Origin: Strigamia acuminata
Lineage: Eukaryota > Arthropoda > Chilopoda > Geophilomorpha > Linotaeniidae
Length of the DNA: 64,000 nt
Reading direction: 5' to 3'
NCBI GenBank assembly: GCA_949358305.1
Contig: OX442317.1
Location: forward strand, 12,962,186-13,026,185
A program made the position numbers and the translations under genes. The notes beneath the pieces are model-generated. The model had not been told where the DNA came from. It was given only the letters and a program-made list of their open reading frames with translations, and made no database searches. Positions 1 through 10,500 of the stretch are shown one piece after another (position 1 is the stretch's first letter; every line of letters starts with the position of its first letter).

Positions 1-1621
1 AAACGTACGGTAAAGGATATTTTTTTTTCTCACTCTTGAACGTACAGATTGTTCCTTCTTTAGGACATTTAGTGGCGGAAGGAGTGTTTTTTCCGCAGTA
101 ATGTTTATGTTTAACTAGCACTTTGGCGCTGGAATACCCGTTCATACAATTCATGCAATAATACCGCTTGTTGCCATCGCTGACGCTCATGAGTCGTGAG
201 AAATCCTTGATCCACATGTAATGATTCCGTTTCTTCAGTAGGTTAATAGTGGTAAGGCGGTTCGTCTGAATATTCACTTTTATCGGAACAATTCGTGACG
301 TGGGCAGCAAAGCAAATACATTAATGTTCAAACTTTCATTTCGTCTTTCGAACGTAAGCACTTCTTTCGGCCCCACAGGAAAAACTAGCCCTTCGAGATT
401 GAGTTTGTCCATAAACTGTACGTAATAACCCGTTCTGCATACATTATCGGGTGCCGGATACAAGGCAGCCAATATGGACCACAAAAAACTTTTCTGATCC
501 GAGTTCTGGACATTTACCACTGCCTTTTTGCTGCGCAGATGTTCATCCAGTTCCTGATATGACGTTTCTTCTTCTTCAGGAACGGAGTGGAATACTGTCA
601 AGTGTTTGTCTCTACCCACAATGCTCTTGAATTGGTTGTCGCAGTAATGACACGGAAAATAACCGAGCAAACGTTTTAGATTCCTCACATGTCCGTAGCA
701 GTTGTTTCCGTAGAAGAATAGATCGACGTGATGTTTCCTGTTTCTGTGTACGGTCACATATCTTTGCACATGATTGCTGTCCCAAAAATAAATAGTCACT
801 TCGATATCGGGATTCTGCAACTGGAATTTTTCTACGTTTCTGAAAGTCAACGGAAATTCAAAGCCTTGCAAGTTCAATTCGTGCTCATACTTCAAGTAAT
901 TAATTATGCGTTCAGCATTATTGGCTACAGGATGTATAGATGCAAGAACGGCCCAAACAAAAGACTTTTGCAACTCAATTTTAAATGTTAACACCGCTTT
1001 CTTATTGCAAATGACGGCCGGCAAATCGTTGTTCAAACTCAACGGAAATGACGGAACATCTTTGTACCATCCACCTTTCTGGTGTAAAGCAGCAAAACCA
1101 ATTTTAATCTCGTCCACACAAAGGTAATATAAATAGTCGTGAGTTTCGACAAATTCGGCATTTTGTATGGCCAGTTGTTTCGCAGCTGAATCCAGAATGT
1201 GGTCAACATCGTCCGAATGCATCACGAACGGATCGGCCCGGTACCAATAATGTTGATCAGTCGACGTCCTCAGGGAATGCCGATATCTCAATAGCATCAA
1301 AACGCTCACTTTGCACGAATTCATGCTGGCTGCAACTTCTGCTGCCAATGCACGGATATTTGGAGTGGCGTCTTTCATCACGTCTTCTATGTCAAAAATC
1401 CTTTCGTCGAATTCGACAATGTAATCAAGCACTTGTCCGTCAAAGTTATTTTTGAAAAGGTAATACGGCCGAGGCTCAATGTTCACAAAATCATCATATT
1501 CTCGGCATTTTGCCAAGAGTTGTTCCAACTTGATGTGTAACTTAAAATCCTTAGATAGTTGTCCACTTTCTCTTTTTCCTTTTAAAAACTCTACACATTT
1601 CTTGACTTTGTATCTATTCAT
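1..1621 (-). CDS. Partial polymerase-associated protein, N-terminal region with two zinc-finger modules (virus/transposon type)
   Basis: A minus-strand frame starts at ATG 1619-1621 and stays open for 540 codons to the left edge, so the 3' end is missing. A TAG lies in frame 7 codons upstream and no earlier ATG is usable. Residues about 207-345 and 365-509 are two copies of one module. Each starts KKAV, then a KSFxWxxLAxxxP motif, then a hydrophobic stretch, and ends in a zinc finger. Finger 1 is C324, C327, H340, H345; finger 2 is C489, C492, H505, C509. Residues 160-206 (YLCVDEIKIGF, GGWYKDVPSFPL) also fit the family. From memory, this arrangement precedes a family-B DNA polymerase domain in large uncharacterised proteins of arthropods and cnidarians, often linked to Polinton/Maverick-like or other virus-derived elements. 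The polymerase domain itself would lie outside the window, so that role is inferred. No intron is needed within the visible part, as expected for a mobile or viral gene. It could instead be a domesticated gene. Confidence 0.72.
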   Translation of the reverse strand, partial: MNRYKVKKCVEFLKGKRESGQLSKDFKLHIKLEQLLAKCREYDDFVNIEPRPYYLFKNNFDGQVLDYIVEFDERIFDIEDVMKDATPNIRALAAEVAASMNSCKVSVLMLLRYRHSLRTSTDQHYWYRADPFVMHSDDVDHILDSAAKQLAIQNAEFVETHDYLYYLCVDEIKIGFAALHQKGGWYKDVPSFPLSLNNDLPAVICNKKAVLTFKIELQKSFVWAVLASIHPVANNAERIINYLKYEHELNLQGFEFPLTFRNVEKFQLQNPDIEVTIYFWDSNHVQRYVTVHRNRKHHVDLFFYGNNCYGHVRNLKRLLGYFPCHYCDNQFKSIVGRDKHLTVFHSVPEEEETSYQELDEHLRSKKAVVNVQNSDQKSFLWSILAALYPAPDNVCRTGYYVQFMDKLNLEGLVFPVGPKEVLTFERRNESLNINVFALLPTSRIVPIKVNIQTNRLTTINLLKKRNHYMWIKDFSRLMSVSDGNKRYYCMNCMNGYSSAKVLVKHKHYCGKNTPSATKCPKEGTICTFKSEKKKYPLPYV

Positions 1622-1955
1622 CTTAAGCACAGAGCGAATCTAAATGGATTTCATTTTTTTATATAAAAATAATTTAAGAAATAAAATAAATTAAACAAAC
1701 ACTAAGCATGATGCCAGAGCTAAGCCAGCCGTGCCATAAACAGGCCGACTTTGTTAGCCTGACTGATCAAACAAACAAACAAACAAACACCACTCGAGGG
1801 GGGGTGCAGACAATTCAACCAGCAGCCACAAATCATCAACTGCTCAATTAACACACATCAGCTGAATGCCAGAGCTAAGTCAGCCGTACCATCAGCTGGC
1901 CGACATCATTAGTTCCGACACTTCAGTCACTTCTGACTCTTGCTTACCTTGAAAA
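1622..1955. repeat. Intergenic stretch with a diverged direct repeat and an AAAC microsatellite
   Basis: A 27-bp segment at 1711-1737 (ATGCCAGAGCTAAG..CAGCC) recurs at 1866-1892 with two mismatches. The similarity continues weakly through GGCCGAC to about 1763 and 1920. Between them lies (AAAC)n at about 1768-1790. I see no gene here. The repeat could be part of an element edge, but no terminal inverted repeat was recognised. Confidence 0.6.
1654..1665 (-). promoter_or_regulatory. Possible TATA box for the polymerase-like gene
   Basis: Read on the minus strand this is TATATAAAAAAA, with its 3' end 33 bp before the ATG at 1621. If used, initiation would fall near 1625-1635 and leave a very short leader. 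The surrounding DNA is AT-rich, so the match could be chance. Confidence 0.3.
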
Positions 1956-2164
1956 TCTTGTCCCGTCTTGTCCTGTCTTGCCTTTTCTTGTCCTGTCTTG
2001 CCTTTTCTTGTCCTGTCTTGTCCTGTCTTGCCTTTTCTTGCCTTTTCTTGTCCTGTCTTGTCGTATCTTGCCTTTTCTTGTCCTGTCTTGTCCTATCTTG
2101 TCCTGTCTTGTCCTATCTTGCCTTTTCTTGTCCTGTCTTGTCCTATCTGGTCCTATCTTGTCCT
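1956..2164 (+). repeat. 10-bp minisatellite (TCTTGTCCTG / TCTTGCCTTT)
   Basis: About 21 units of a 10-bp motif beginning TCTTG or TCTTR, mixing TCCTG, TCCTA and CCTTT second halves. It is strongly pyrimidine-biased on the plus strand. All three plus frames are open for 60-90 codons and give Leu/Ser/Cys-rich translations, which is a property of the repeat and not evidence of a gene. The last unit runs into the 319-bp repeat through the shared word TCTTGTCC. Confidence 0.9.
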
Positions 2165-2961
2165 AAGATCGCTTTGTTGTAAATTTTTCAAAGTTTTTTT
2201 TCAAAATTTTCTAAGTTTTTTTGAAAAATTTTGAAAATTTGAGCATAGGTCCCCCACTCCTTCAGGGTCCAAGGTTGTTGATCAACTGAAAAAATTCTGA
2301 TTTGTCAGTCATTATATACCCGTGATGTGACCTTTAAGAAAATTCAATTAGAAACCAGTTTGAACCGGTTTGGTACCTTATAACATCACGCAATTAAATA
2401 TCTATTCATTTGTGAAAAAAAAATTGAAGGGTAAGCATCATTTTTTTATGCTCCTGAAATCCATCTGTGTCCTTTCTTGTCCTAAGATCGCTTTGTTGTA
2501 AATTGTTCTAAGTTTTTTTCAAAATTTTCTAAGTTTTTTTGAAAAAAAATCAAAAATTTGGGCATAGGTACCCCAGTCCGACAGGGTCCAAAGTCGTTGA
2601 TCAACTGAAAAAATTCTGATTTGTCACTCCTTATATACCCGTGATGTGACCTTTAAGAAAATTCAATTAGAAACCAGTTTGAACCGGTTTAGTACCTTAT
2701 AACATCACGCAATTAAATATCTCTTCATTTGTGAAAAAAAAATTGAAGGGTAAGCATCATTTTTTTATGCTCCTGAAATCCATCTGTGTCCTTTCTTGTC
2801 CTAAGATCGCTTTGTTGTAAATTTTACTAAGTTTTTTTTCAAAATATTTCTAAGTTTTTTTTGAAAAAAAATTAAAAATTTGGGCATAGGTACCCCTGTC
2901 CGTCAGGGCCCAAAGTCGTTGATCAACTGAAAAAATTCTGATTTGTCACTCCTTATATACC
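2164..2961 (+). repeat. 319-bp tandem repeat, about 2.5 copies
   Basis: Copies begin with TAAGATCGCTTTGTTGTAAA at 2164, 2483 and 2802, exactly 319 bp apart. The third stops near 2961, after TTATATACCC. Each copy has poly-T/poly-A tracts, a short imperfect palindrome (AAACCAGTTTGAACCGGTTT), and ends with TCTTGTCC, the same word as the preceding 10-bp minisatellite. Copies differ by scattered substitutions and small indels. No coding potential is seen. Confidence 0.9.
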
Positions 2962-2990
2962 CACAAAACCGGAAGTGATGAGTCATCACA

Positions 2991-3236
2991 GAACATTCTA
3001 GAAAATTCCAAATAAGGACAATCCAGGAAGAAATAAGAGATAATAAAAATTCTAGAAAATTCCAATCCAGGTCAATCCAGGAAGAAATAAGAGATAATAA
3101 AAATTCTAGAAAATTCCAATCAAGGACAATCCAGGAAGAAGTAAGAGATAATAAAAATTCTAGAAAATTCCAATCAAAGACAATCCAGAAAGAAAGAAAT
3201 AAGAGATAATAAAAATTCTAGAAAATTCCAAAACAG
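2991..3236. repeat. 54-bp minisatellite carrying five heat-shock-element motifs
   Basis: Units contain CAATCCAGGAAGAAATAAG followed by a TTCTAGAAAATTCC block. Starts of the TTC are 2996, 3050, 3104, 3158 and 3216, giving spacings of 54, 54, 54 and 58 (the last unit has 4 extra bp). Each block reads TTC-nn-GAA-nn-TTC, the canonical three-pentamer heat-shock element. The first has a fourth element upstream (GAA at 2991-2993). Binding by HSF is inference from the motif. Confidence 0.85.
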
Positions 3237-3250
3237 GAAGTGAGTCATAC

Positions 3251-3425
3251 AGGTCAATGGTTAAACTCTCCACCTTCAGTTGTCAAAGGTCAAAAGCCAA
3301 ATTTTCCACCTCAAAGGTCAAAGGTCAAATTTTCCACCACAAAGGTCAAAGGTCAAAGGTCAAAGGTCAAAGGTCAAATGGGCCGCTCAAAAAGGTCAAA
3401 GGTCAAAGGTCAAGGTCAAAGGTCA
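3251..3425 (+). promoter_or_regulatory. Array of AGGTCA nuclear-receptor half-sites (DR1-type)
   Basis: AGGTCA occurs at 3251, 3287, 3315, 3322, 3343, 3350, 3357, 3364, 3371, 3393, 3400, 3407, 3413 and 3420, always on the plus strand. Most neighbours are 7 bp apart, the DR1 spacing (one base between half-sites) bound by RXR/USP, HNF4 and COUP-TF family receptors. The site at 3413 reads TCAAGGTCA, the extended monomer site of FTZ-F1/ERR-type receptors. It may simply be a 7-bp microsatellite (AAGGTCA)n, so function is unproven. Confidence 0.7.
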
Positions 3426-3429
3426 AAAG

Positions 3430-4604
3430 ACGTTTTTCCCTCCAAGGTTGCTCGCGACCTAGTATGACTCACCGCCATCTTGTTCATTTTGTCCTCGGAC
3501 CAAATGGGCCACTTTTACTCGCCAATTTTGTTAGTAGATGGCGCTGCCTATCCTAAACCTAAACCTAACCTAACCTAAACATCCTCATTCTCCCGCCCTC
3601 GAACCACTTCCTCATGCCTCTAAGTTTGAGCCAGAAATGAAGGATTGCACCTTTGGTGCTTGATCCGGTGGAGTAAATTTTCCAACAACATAGCCCAAAC
3701 CCAATCACCACCAACAGAGGGCGCAACGTGTCACAGTTTTAACCCCTTTACAACCATGCAATAACAAAGGTAAAAGCTTAGATTAACATCAACTAATATT
3801 GGTAAATATACAAACAATAACTAGTAAATATTCCCTATGTCCAGGTTCCATTAAAACCCCAAAAGAAACAATGACAGGGCACCAGTGCAGCACCAAATCT
3901 AAGATGGCGACCATGCAACTGCTAAAATGACGTGAATGGAGCCAGACAAGGTCGCGAGCGACTCACAGGCCTTCTCAACGATGGATCTGCGTCCTAGAAC
4001 GGTCAGTACAACTTTCCCAGTGCTTGGACATTGAAACCCGACCGATTCAACTCATTTGCAGGACCCATACGACCACGAGAGGCGTCGCAAGGCGTGCGCT
4101 CACGCCCGACGCTCGCAAACGCTCACAAACGATGTCCAACGTCCATCCAGCGACCCAAGACACCTGTGGACTACCTTAAACACCAATACAAGTTAGTATA
4201 AATTAAATTACCAGTGAAACAAGCACTAAAACTGCAATTGTGCTTATTTCAAGTTCTCCTGTTTCCCAGCTCACTTATGCTATGGCGGCCATCTTGCCGA
4301 TGCACGCCTATCTCTCTCACAAGTGAACTGGAAACAGGAGAAAACTTATAAATACTAGAAATAACACAAACAAGTGAAAAAGACACATAAAACAATGCCA
4401 AAAGACTAAAAACACAACTTCCAAACATTCCAGGTGTGGCAAGCGAAGTGACAACCCCCTTGAACTTCCAGGATCGTGACAACAAGGCAGCAAACCAACT
4501 GGACATGTCAGATAAGAGTTGCAAATCTATTCAAACTTGACAACAAAATTAAAAAGCCTTTTCTCTCTTTCAGAAAATAAACAACGTGAAATCTCCAGAT
4601 CTTT
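3430..4604. other. Unassigned sequence between the short repeats and the satellite
   Basis: No supported gene. Three copies of an AAGATGGC-type word (plus-strand CGCCATCTTG at 3473-3482, AAGATGGCGA at 3901-3910, GGCCATCTTG at 4288-4297) match the YY1/Pho core. An 11-bp inverted repeat, GCTCGCGACCT at 3450-3460 and its complement at 3949-3959, could mark the ends of a roughly 0.5-kb element, but 11 bp is weak evidence. The 4050-4140 part is GC- and CpG-richer. A 91-codon minus-strand frame (4249-4524) has no recognisable features. Confidence 0.5.
3552..3579 (-). repeat. Short telomere-like run, degenerate (TTAGG)n
   Basis: On the plus strand it reads CCTAAA, CCTAAA, CCTAA, CCTAA, CCTAAA. This is about five units of the TTAGG motif that forms telomeres in many arthropods, some with one extra T. 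It is too short to be a telomere and may be an interstitial remnant or a chance microsatellite. Confidence 0.55.
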
Positions 4605-4628
4605 TTGTTGCGTTCTTGCTCGCAACAA
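4605..4628. repeat. Palindrome at the left edge of satellite block 1
   Basis: TTGTTGCG (4605-4612) and CGCAACAA (4621-4628) form a perfect 8-bp stem with an 8-nt loop. The satellite starts at its right arm. A sequence of the same type, in inverted orientation, sits at the other end of the block (11015-11034). Confidence 0.75.
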
Positions 4629-7505
4629 AGCAATGATTTGGGAGAATAGACTTTTGATCTCATCACAGTTGACTTAGCACAAACATCACAAGACCAATGT
4701 CTCTGAATGTTTTGAAATAGTGTTTAAACCTTAGTAGAAAGCTTTAATGTAAGTTTTAGCAACATCCAAGCAATGATTTGGGAGAATAGACTTTTGATCT
4801 CATCACAGTTGACTTAGCACAAACATCACAAGACCAATGTCTCTGAATGTTCTGAAATAGTGTTTAAACCTTAGTAGAAAGCTTTAATGTAAGTTTTAGC
4901 AACATCCAAGAAATGATTTGGGAGAATAGACTTTTGATCTCATCACAGTTGACTTAGCACAAACACCACAAGATCAATGTCTCTGAATGTTCTGAAATAG
5001 TGTTTAAACCTTAGTAGAAGGCTTCAATGTTAGTTTTAGCAACATCCAAGCAATAATTTGAAAGAATAAACTTTTGATCTCATTTGACATCACAGTTGAC
5101 TTAGCACAAACACCACAAGACCAATGTCTCTGAATGTTCAGAAATAGTGTTTAAACCTTAGTAGAAGGCTTCAATGTAAGTTTTAGCAACATCCAAGCAA
5201 TAATTTGAAAGAATAAACTTTTGATCTCATTTGACATCACAGTTGACTTAGCACAAACACCACAAACCAATGTCTCTGAATGTTCTGAAATAGTGTTTAA
5301 ACCTTAGTAGAAGGCTTCAATGTAAGTTTTAGCAACATCCAAGCAATAATTTGAAAGAATAAACTTTTGATCTCATTTGACATCACAGTTGACTTAGCAC
5401 AAACACCACAAGACCAATGTCTCTGAATGTTCAGAAATAGTGTTTAAACCTTAGTAGAAGGCTTCAATGTAAGTTTTAGCAACATCCAAGCAATAATTTG
5501 AAAGAATAAACTTTTGATCTCATTTGACATCACAGTTGACTTAGCACAAACACCACAAACCAATGTCTCTGAATGTTCTGAAATAGTGTTTAAACCTTAG
5601 TAGAAGGCTTCAATGTAAGTTTTAGCAACATCCAAGCAATGATTTTGGAGAATAGACTTTTGATCTCATCACAGTTGACTTAGCACAAACATCACAAGAC
5701 CAATGTCTCTGAATGTTCTGAAATAGTGTTTAAACCTTAGTAGAAGGCTTTAATGTAAGTTTTAGCAACATCCAAGCAATGATTTGAAAGAATAAACTTT
5801 TGATCTCATTTGACATCACAGTTGACTTAGCACAAACATCACAAGACCAATGTCTCTAAATGTTCTGAAATAGTGTTTAAACCTTAGTAGAAGGCTTCAA
5901 TGTAAGTGTTAGCAACATCCAAGCAATAATTTGAAAGAATAAATTTTTGATCTCATTTGACATCACAGTTGACTTAGCACAAACACCACAAACCAATGTC
6001 TCTGAATGTTCTGAAATAGTGTTTAAACCTTAGTAGAAGGCTTCAATGTAAGTTTTAGCAACATCCAAGCAATGATTTGGGAGAATAGACTTTTGATCTC
6101 ATCACAGTTGACTTAGCACAAACATCACAAGACCAATGTCTCTGAATGTTTTGAAATAGTGTTTAAACCTTAGTAGAAAGCTTTAATGTAAGTTTTAGCA
6201 ACATCCAAGCAATGATTTGGGAGAATAGACTTTTGATCTCATCACAGTTGACTTAGCACAAACATCACAAGACCAATGTCTCTGAATGTTCTGAAATAGT
6301 GTTTAAACCTTAGTAGAAAGCTTTAATGTAAGTTTTAGCAACATCCAAGAAATGATTTGGGAGAATAGACTTTTGATCTCATCACAGTTGACTTAGCACA
6401 AACACCACAAGATCAATGTCTCTGAATGTTCTGAAATAGTGTTTAAACCTTAGTAGAAGGCTTCAATGTTAGTTTTAGCAACATCCAAGCAATAATTTGA
6501 AAGAATAAACTTTTGATCTCATTTGACATCACAGTTGACTTAGCACAAACACCACAAGACCAATGTCTCTGAATGTTCAGAAATAGTGTTTAAACCTTAG
6601 TAGAAGGCTTCAATGTAAGTTTTAGCAACATCCAAGCAATAATTTGAAAGAATAAACTTTTGATCTCATTTGACATCACAGTTGACTTAGCACAAACACC
6701 ACAAACCAATGTCTCTGAATGTTCTGAAATAGTGTTTAAACCTTAGTAGAAGGCTTCAATGTAAGTTTTAGCAACATCCAAGCAATAATTTGAAAGAATA
6801 AACTTTTGATCTCATTTGACATCACAGTTGACTTAGCACAAACACCACAAGACCAATGTCTCTGAATGTTCAGAAATAGTGTTTAAACCTTAGTAGAAGG
6901 CTTCAATGTAAGTTTTAGCAACATCCAAGCAATAATTTGAAAGAATAAACTTTTGATCTCATTTGACATCACAGTTGACTTAGCACAAACACCACAAACC
7001 AATGTCTCTGAATGTTCTGAAATAGTGTTTAAACCTTAGTAGAAGGCTTCAATGTAAGTTTTAGCAACATCCAAGCAATGATTTTGGAGAATAGACTTTT
7101 GATCTCATCACAGTTGACTTAGCACAAACATCACAAGACCAATGTCTCTGAATGTTCTGAAATAGTGTTTAAACCTTAGTAGAAGGCTTTAATGTAAGTT
7201 TTAGCAACATCCAAGCAATGATTTGAAAGAATAAACTTTTGATCTCATTTGACATCACAGTTGACTTAGCACAAACATCACAAGACCAATGTCTCTGAAT
7301 GTTCTGAAATAGTGTTTAAACCTTAGTAGAAGGCTTCAATGTAAGTGTTAGCAACATCCAAGCAATAATTTGAAAGAATAAATTTTTGATCTCATTTGAC
7401 ATCACAGTTGACTTAGCACAAACACCACAAACCAATGTCTCTGAATGTTCTGAAATAGTGTTTAAACCTTAGTAGAAGGCTTCAATGTAAGTTTTAGCAA
7501 CATCC
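4628..7505 (+). repeat. 1439-bp higher-order repeat, two tandem copies
   Basis: Units are 4628-6066 and 6067-7505, each ten monomers in the order S S S L L' L L' S L L', which sums to 1439 bp as observed. The match extends to private variants such as CAAGAAATG in monomer 3, AGATCAATG, and TGTAAGTGTTAG in monomer 9. The copies differ at only a few sites (for example CTCTAAATG at about 5856 versus CTCTGAATG at about 7295). A third unit starts at 7506 but soon departs from the order. Confidence 0.85.
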
Positions 7506-10500
7506 AAGCAATGATTTGGGAGAATAGACTTTTGATCTCATCACAGTTGACTTAGCACAAACATCACAAGACCAATGTCTCTGAATGTTCTGAAATAGTG
7601 TTTAAACCTTAGTAGAAGGCTTCAATGTAAGTTTTAGCAACATCCAAGCAATGATTTGGGAGAATAGACTTTTGATCTCATCACAGTTGACTTAGCACAA
7701 ACATCACAAGACCAATGTCTCTGAATGTTCTGAAATAGTGTTTAAACCTTAGTAGAAAGCTTTAATGTAAGTTTTAGCAACATCCAAGCAATGATTTGAA
7801 AGAATAAACTTTTGATCTTATTTGACGTCACAGTTGACTTAGCACAAACACCACAAGACCAATGTGTCTGAATGTTCTGAAATAGTGTTTAAACCTTAGT
7901 AGAAGGCTTCAATGTAAGTTTTAGCAACATCCAAGCAATGATTTTGGAGAATAGACTTTTGATCTCATCACAGTTGACTTAGCACAAACATCACAAGACC
8001 AATGTCTCTAAATGTTCTGAAATAGTGTTTAAACCTTAGTAGAAAGCTTTAATGTAAGTTTTAGCAACATCCAAGCAATGATTTGAAAGAATAAACTTTT
8101 GATCTCATTTGACATCACAGTTGACTTAGCACAAACATCACAAGACCAATGTCTCTGAATGTTCTGAAATAGTGTTTAAACCTTAGTAGAAGGCTTCAAT
8201 GTAAGTTTTAGCAACATCCAAGCAATGATTTGGAAGAATAAACTTTTGATCCCATTTGACATCACAGTTGACTTAGCACAAACATCACAAGACCAATGTT
8301 TCTGAATGTTCTGAAATAGTGTTTAAACCTTAGTAGAAAGCTTCAATGTAAGTTTTAGCAACATCCAAGCAATAATTTGAAAGAATAAACTTTTGATCTC
8401 ATTTGACGTCACAGTTGACTTAGCACAAACACCACAAGACCAATGTCTCTGAATGTTTAGAAATAGTGTTTAAACCTTAGTAGAAGGCTTCAATGTAAGT
8501 GTTAGCAACATCCAAGCAATAATTTGAAAGAATAAATTTTTGATCTCATTTGACATCACAGTTGACTTAGCACAAACACCACAAACCAATGTCTCTGAAT
8601 GTTCTGAAATAGTGTTTAAACCTTAGTAGAAGGTTTCAATGTAAGTTTTAGCAACATCCAAGCAATGATTTGGGAGAATAGACTTTTGATCTCATCACAG
8701 TTGACTTAGCACAAACATCACAAGACCAATGTCTCTGAATGTTTTGAAATAGTGTTTAAACCTTAGTAGAAAGCTTTAATGTAAGTTTTAGCAACATCCA
8801 AGCAATGATTTGGCAGAATAGACTGTTGATCTCATCACAGTTGACTTAGCACAAACATCACAAGACCAATGTCTCTGAATGTTCTGAAATAGTGTTTAAA
8901 CCTTAGTAGAAAGCTTTAATGTAAGTTTTAGCAACATCCAAGAAATGATTTGGGAAAATAGACTTTTGATCTCATCACAGTTGACTTAGCACAAACACCA
9001 CAAGACCAATGTCTCTGAATGTTCTGAAATAGTGTTTAAACCTTAGTAGAAGGCTTCAATGTTAGTTTTAGCAACATCCAAGCAATAATTTGAAAGAATA
9101 AACTTTTGATCTCATTTGACATCACAGTTGACTTAGCACAAACACCACAAACCAATGTCTTTGAATGTTCTGAAATAGTGTTTAAACCTTAGTAGAAGGC
9201 TTCAATGTAAGTTTTAGCAACATCTAAGCAATGATTTGGGAGAATAGACTTTTGATCTCATCACAGTTGACAGCACAAACACCACAAGACCAATGTCTCT
9301 GAATGTTCTGAAATAGTGTTTAAACTTTAGTAGAAAGCTTTAATGTAAGTTTTAGCAACATCCAAGCAATGATTTGAAAGAATAAACTTTTGATCTCATT
9401 TGACATCACAGTTGACTTAGCACAAACATCACAAAACCAATGTCTCTGAATGTTCTGAAATAGTGTTTAAACCTTAGTAGAAGGCTTTAATGTAAGTTTT
9501 AGCAACATCCAAGCAATGATTTGAAAGAATAAACTTTTGATCTCATTTGACATCACAGTTGACTTAGCACAAACATCACAAGACCAATGTCTCTGAATGT
9601 TCTGAAATAGTGTTTAAACCTTAGTAGAAGGCTTCAATGTAAGTTTTAGCAACATCCAAGCAATGATTTTGGAGAATAGACTTTTGATCTCATCACAGTT
9701 GACTTAGCACAAACATCACAAGACCAATGTCTCTGAATGTTCTGAAATAGTGTTTAAACCTTAGTAGAAGGATTTAATGTAAGTTTTAGCAACATCCAAG
9801 CAATGATTTGAAAGAATAAACTTTTGATCTCATTTGACATCACAGTTGACTTAGCACAAACATCACAAGACCAATGTCTCTGAATGTTCTGAAATAGTGT
9901 TTAAACCTTAGTAGAAGGCTTCAATGTAAGTTTTAGCAACATCCAAGCAATGATTTTGGAGAATAGACTTTTGATCTCATCACAGTTGACTTAGCACAAA
10001 CATCACAAGACCAATGTCTCTGAATGTTCTGAAATAGTGTTTAAACCTTAGTAGAAGGATTTAATGTAAGTTTTAGCAACATCCAAGCAATGATTTGAAA
10101 GAATAAACTTTTGATCTCATTTGACATCACAGTTGACTTAGCACAAACATCACAAGACCAATGTCTCTGAATGTTCTGAAATAGTGTTTAAACCTTAGTA
10201 GAAGGCTTCAATGTAAGTGTTAGCAACATCCAAGCAATAATTTGAAAGAATAAATTTTTGATCTCATTTGACATCACAGTTGACTTAGCACAAACATCAC
10301 AAGACCAATGTCTCTGAATGTTCTGAAATAGTGTTTAAACCTTAGTAGAAGGCTTCAATGTAAGTTTTAGCAACATCCAAGCAATGATTTGGGAGAATAG
10401 ACTTTTGATCTCATCACAGTTGACTTAGCACAAACATCACAAGACCAATGTCTCTGAATGTTTTGAAATAGTGTTTAAACCTTAGTAGAAAGCTTTAATA

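Noticed and set aside
728-1127. Two overlapping plus-strand ORFs of 87 and 73 codons
   Set aside because: They lie antisense to the continuous 540-codon minus-strand frame with family motifs and have no features of their own.
1640-1654. Four-codon upstream ORF (ATG ... TAG) before the minus-strand gene
   Set aside because: It is in frame and adjacent to the start but overlaps the candidate TATA box, so it would probably lie outside the transcript.
1940-2234. Three overlapping Leu/Ser/Cys-rich ORFs
   Set aside because: A 10-bp repeat without stops opens all frames; there is no signal beyond the repeat.
3240-3556. Lys/Gln/Val-rich ORFs over the AGGTCA run
   Set aside because: They are translations of the 7-bp repeat in three frames.
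3450-3959. Possible 0.5-kb MITE bounded by an 11-bp inverted repeat
   Set aside because: There is no target-site duplication or extended terminal inverted repeat; 11 bp over this distance is too weak to call an element.
4249-4524. 91-codon minus-strand ORF with a hydrophobic middle
   Set aside because: No homology recognised, no start context or neighbours; this length is expected by chance.
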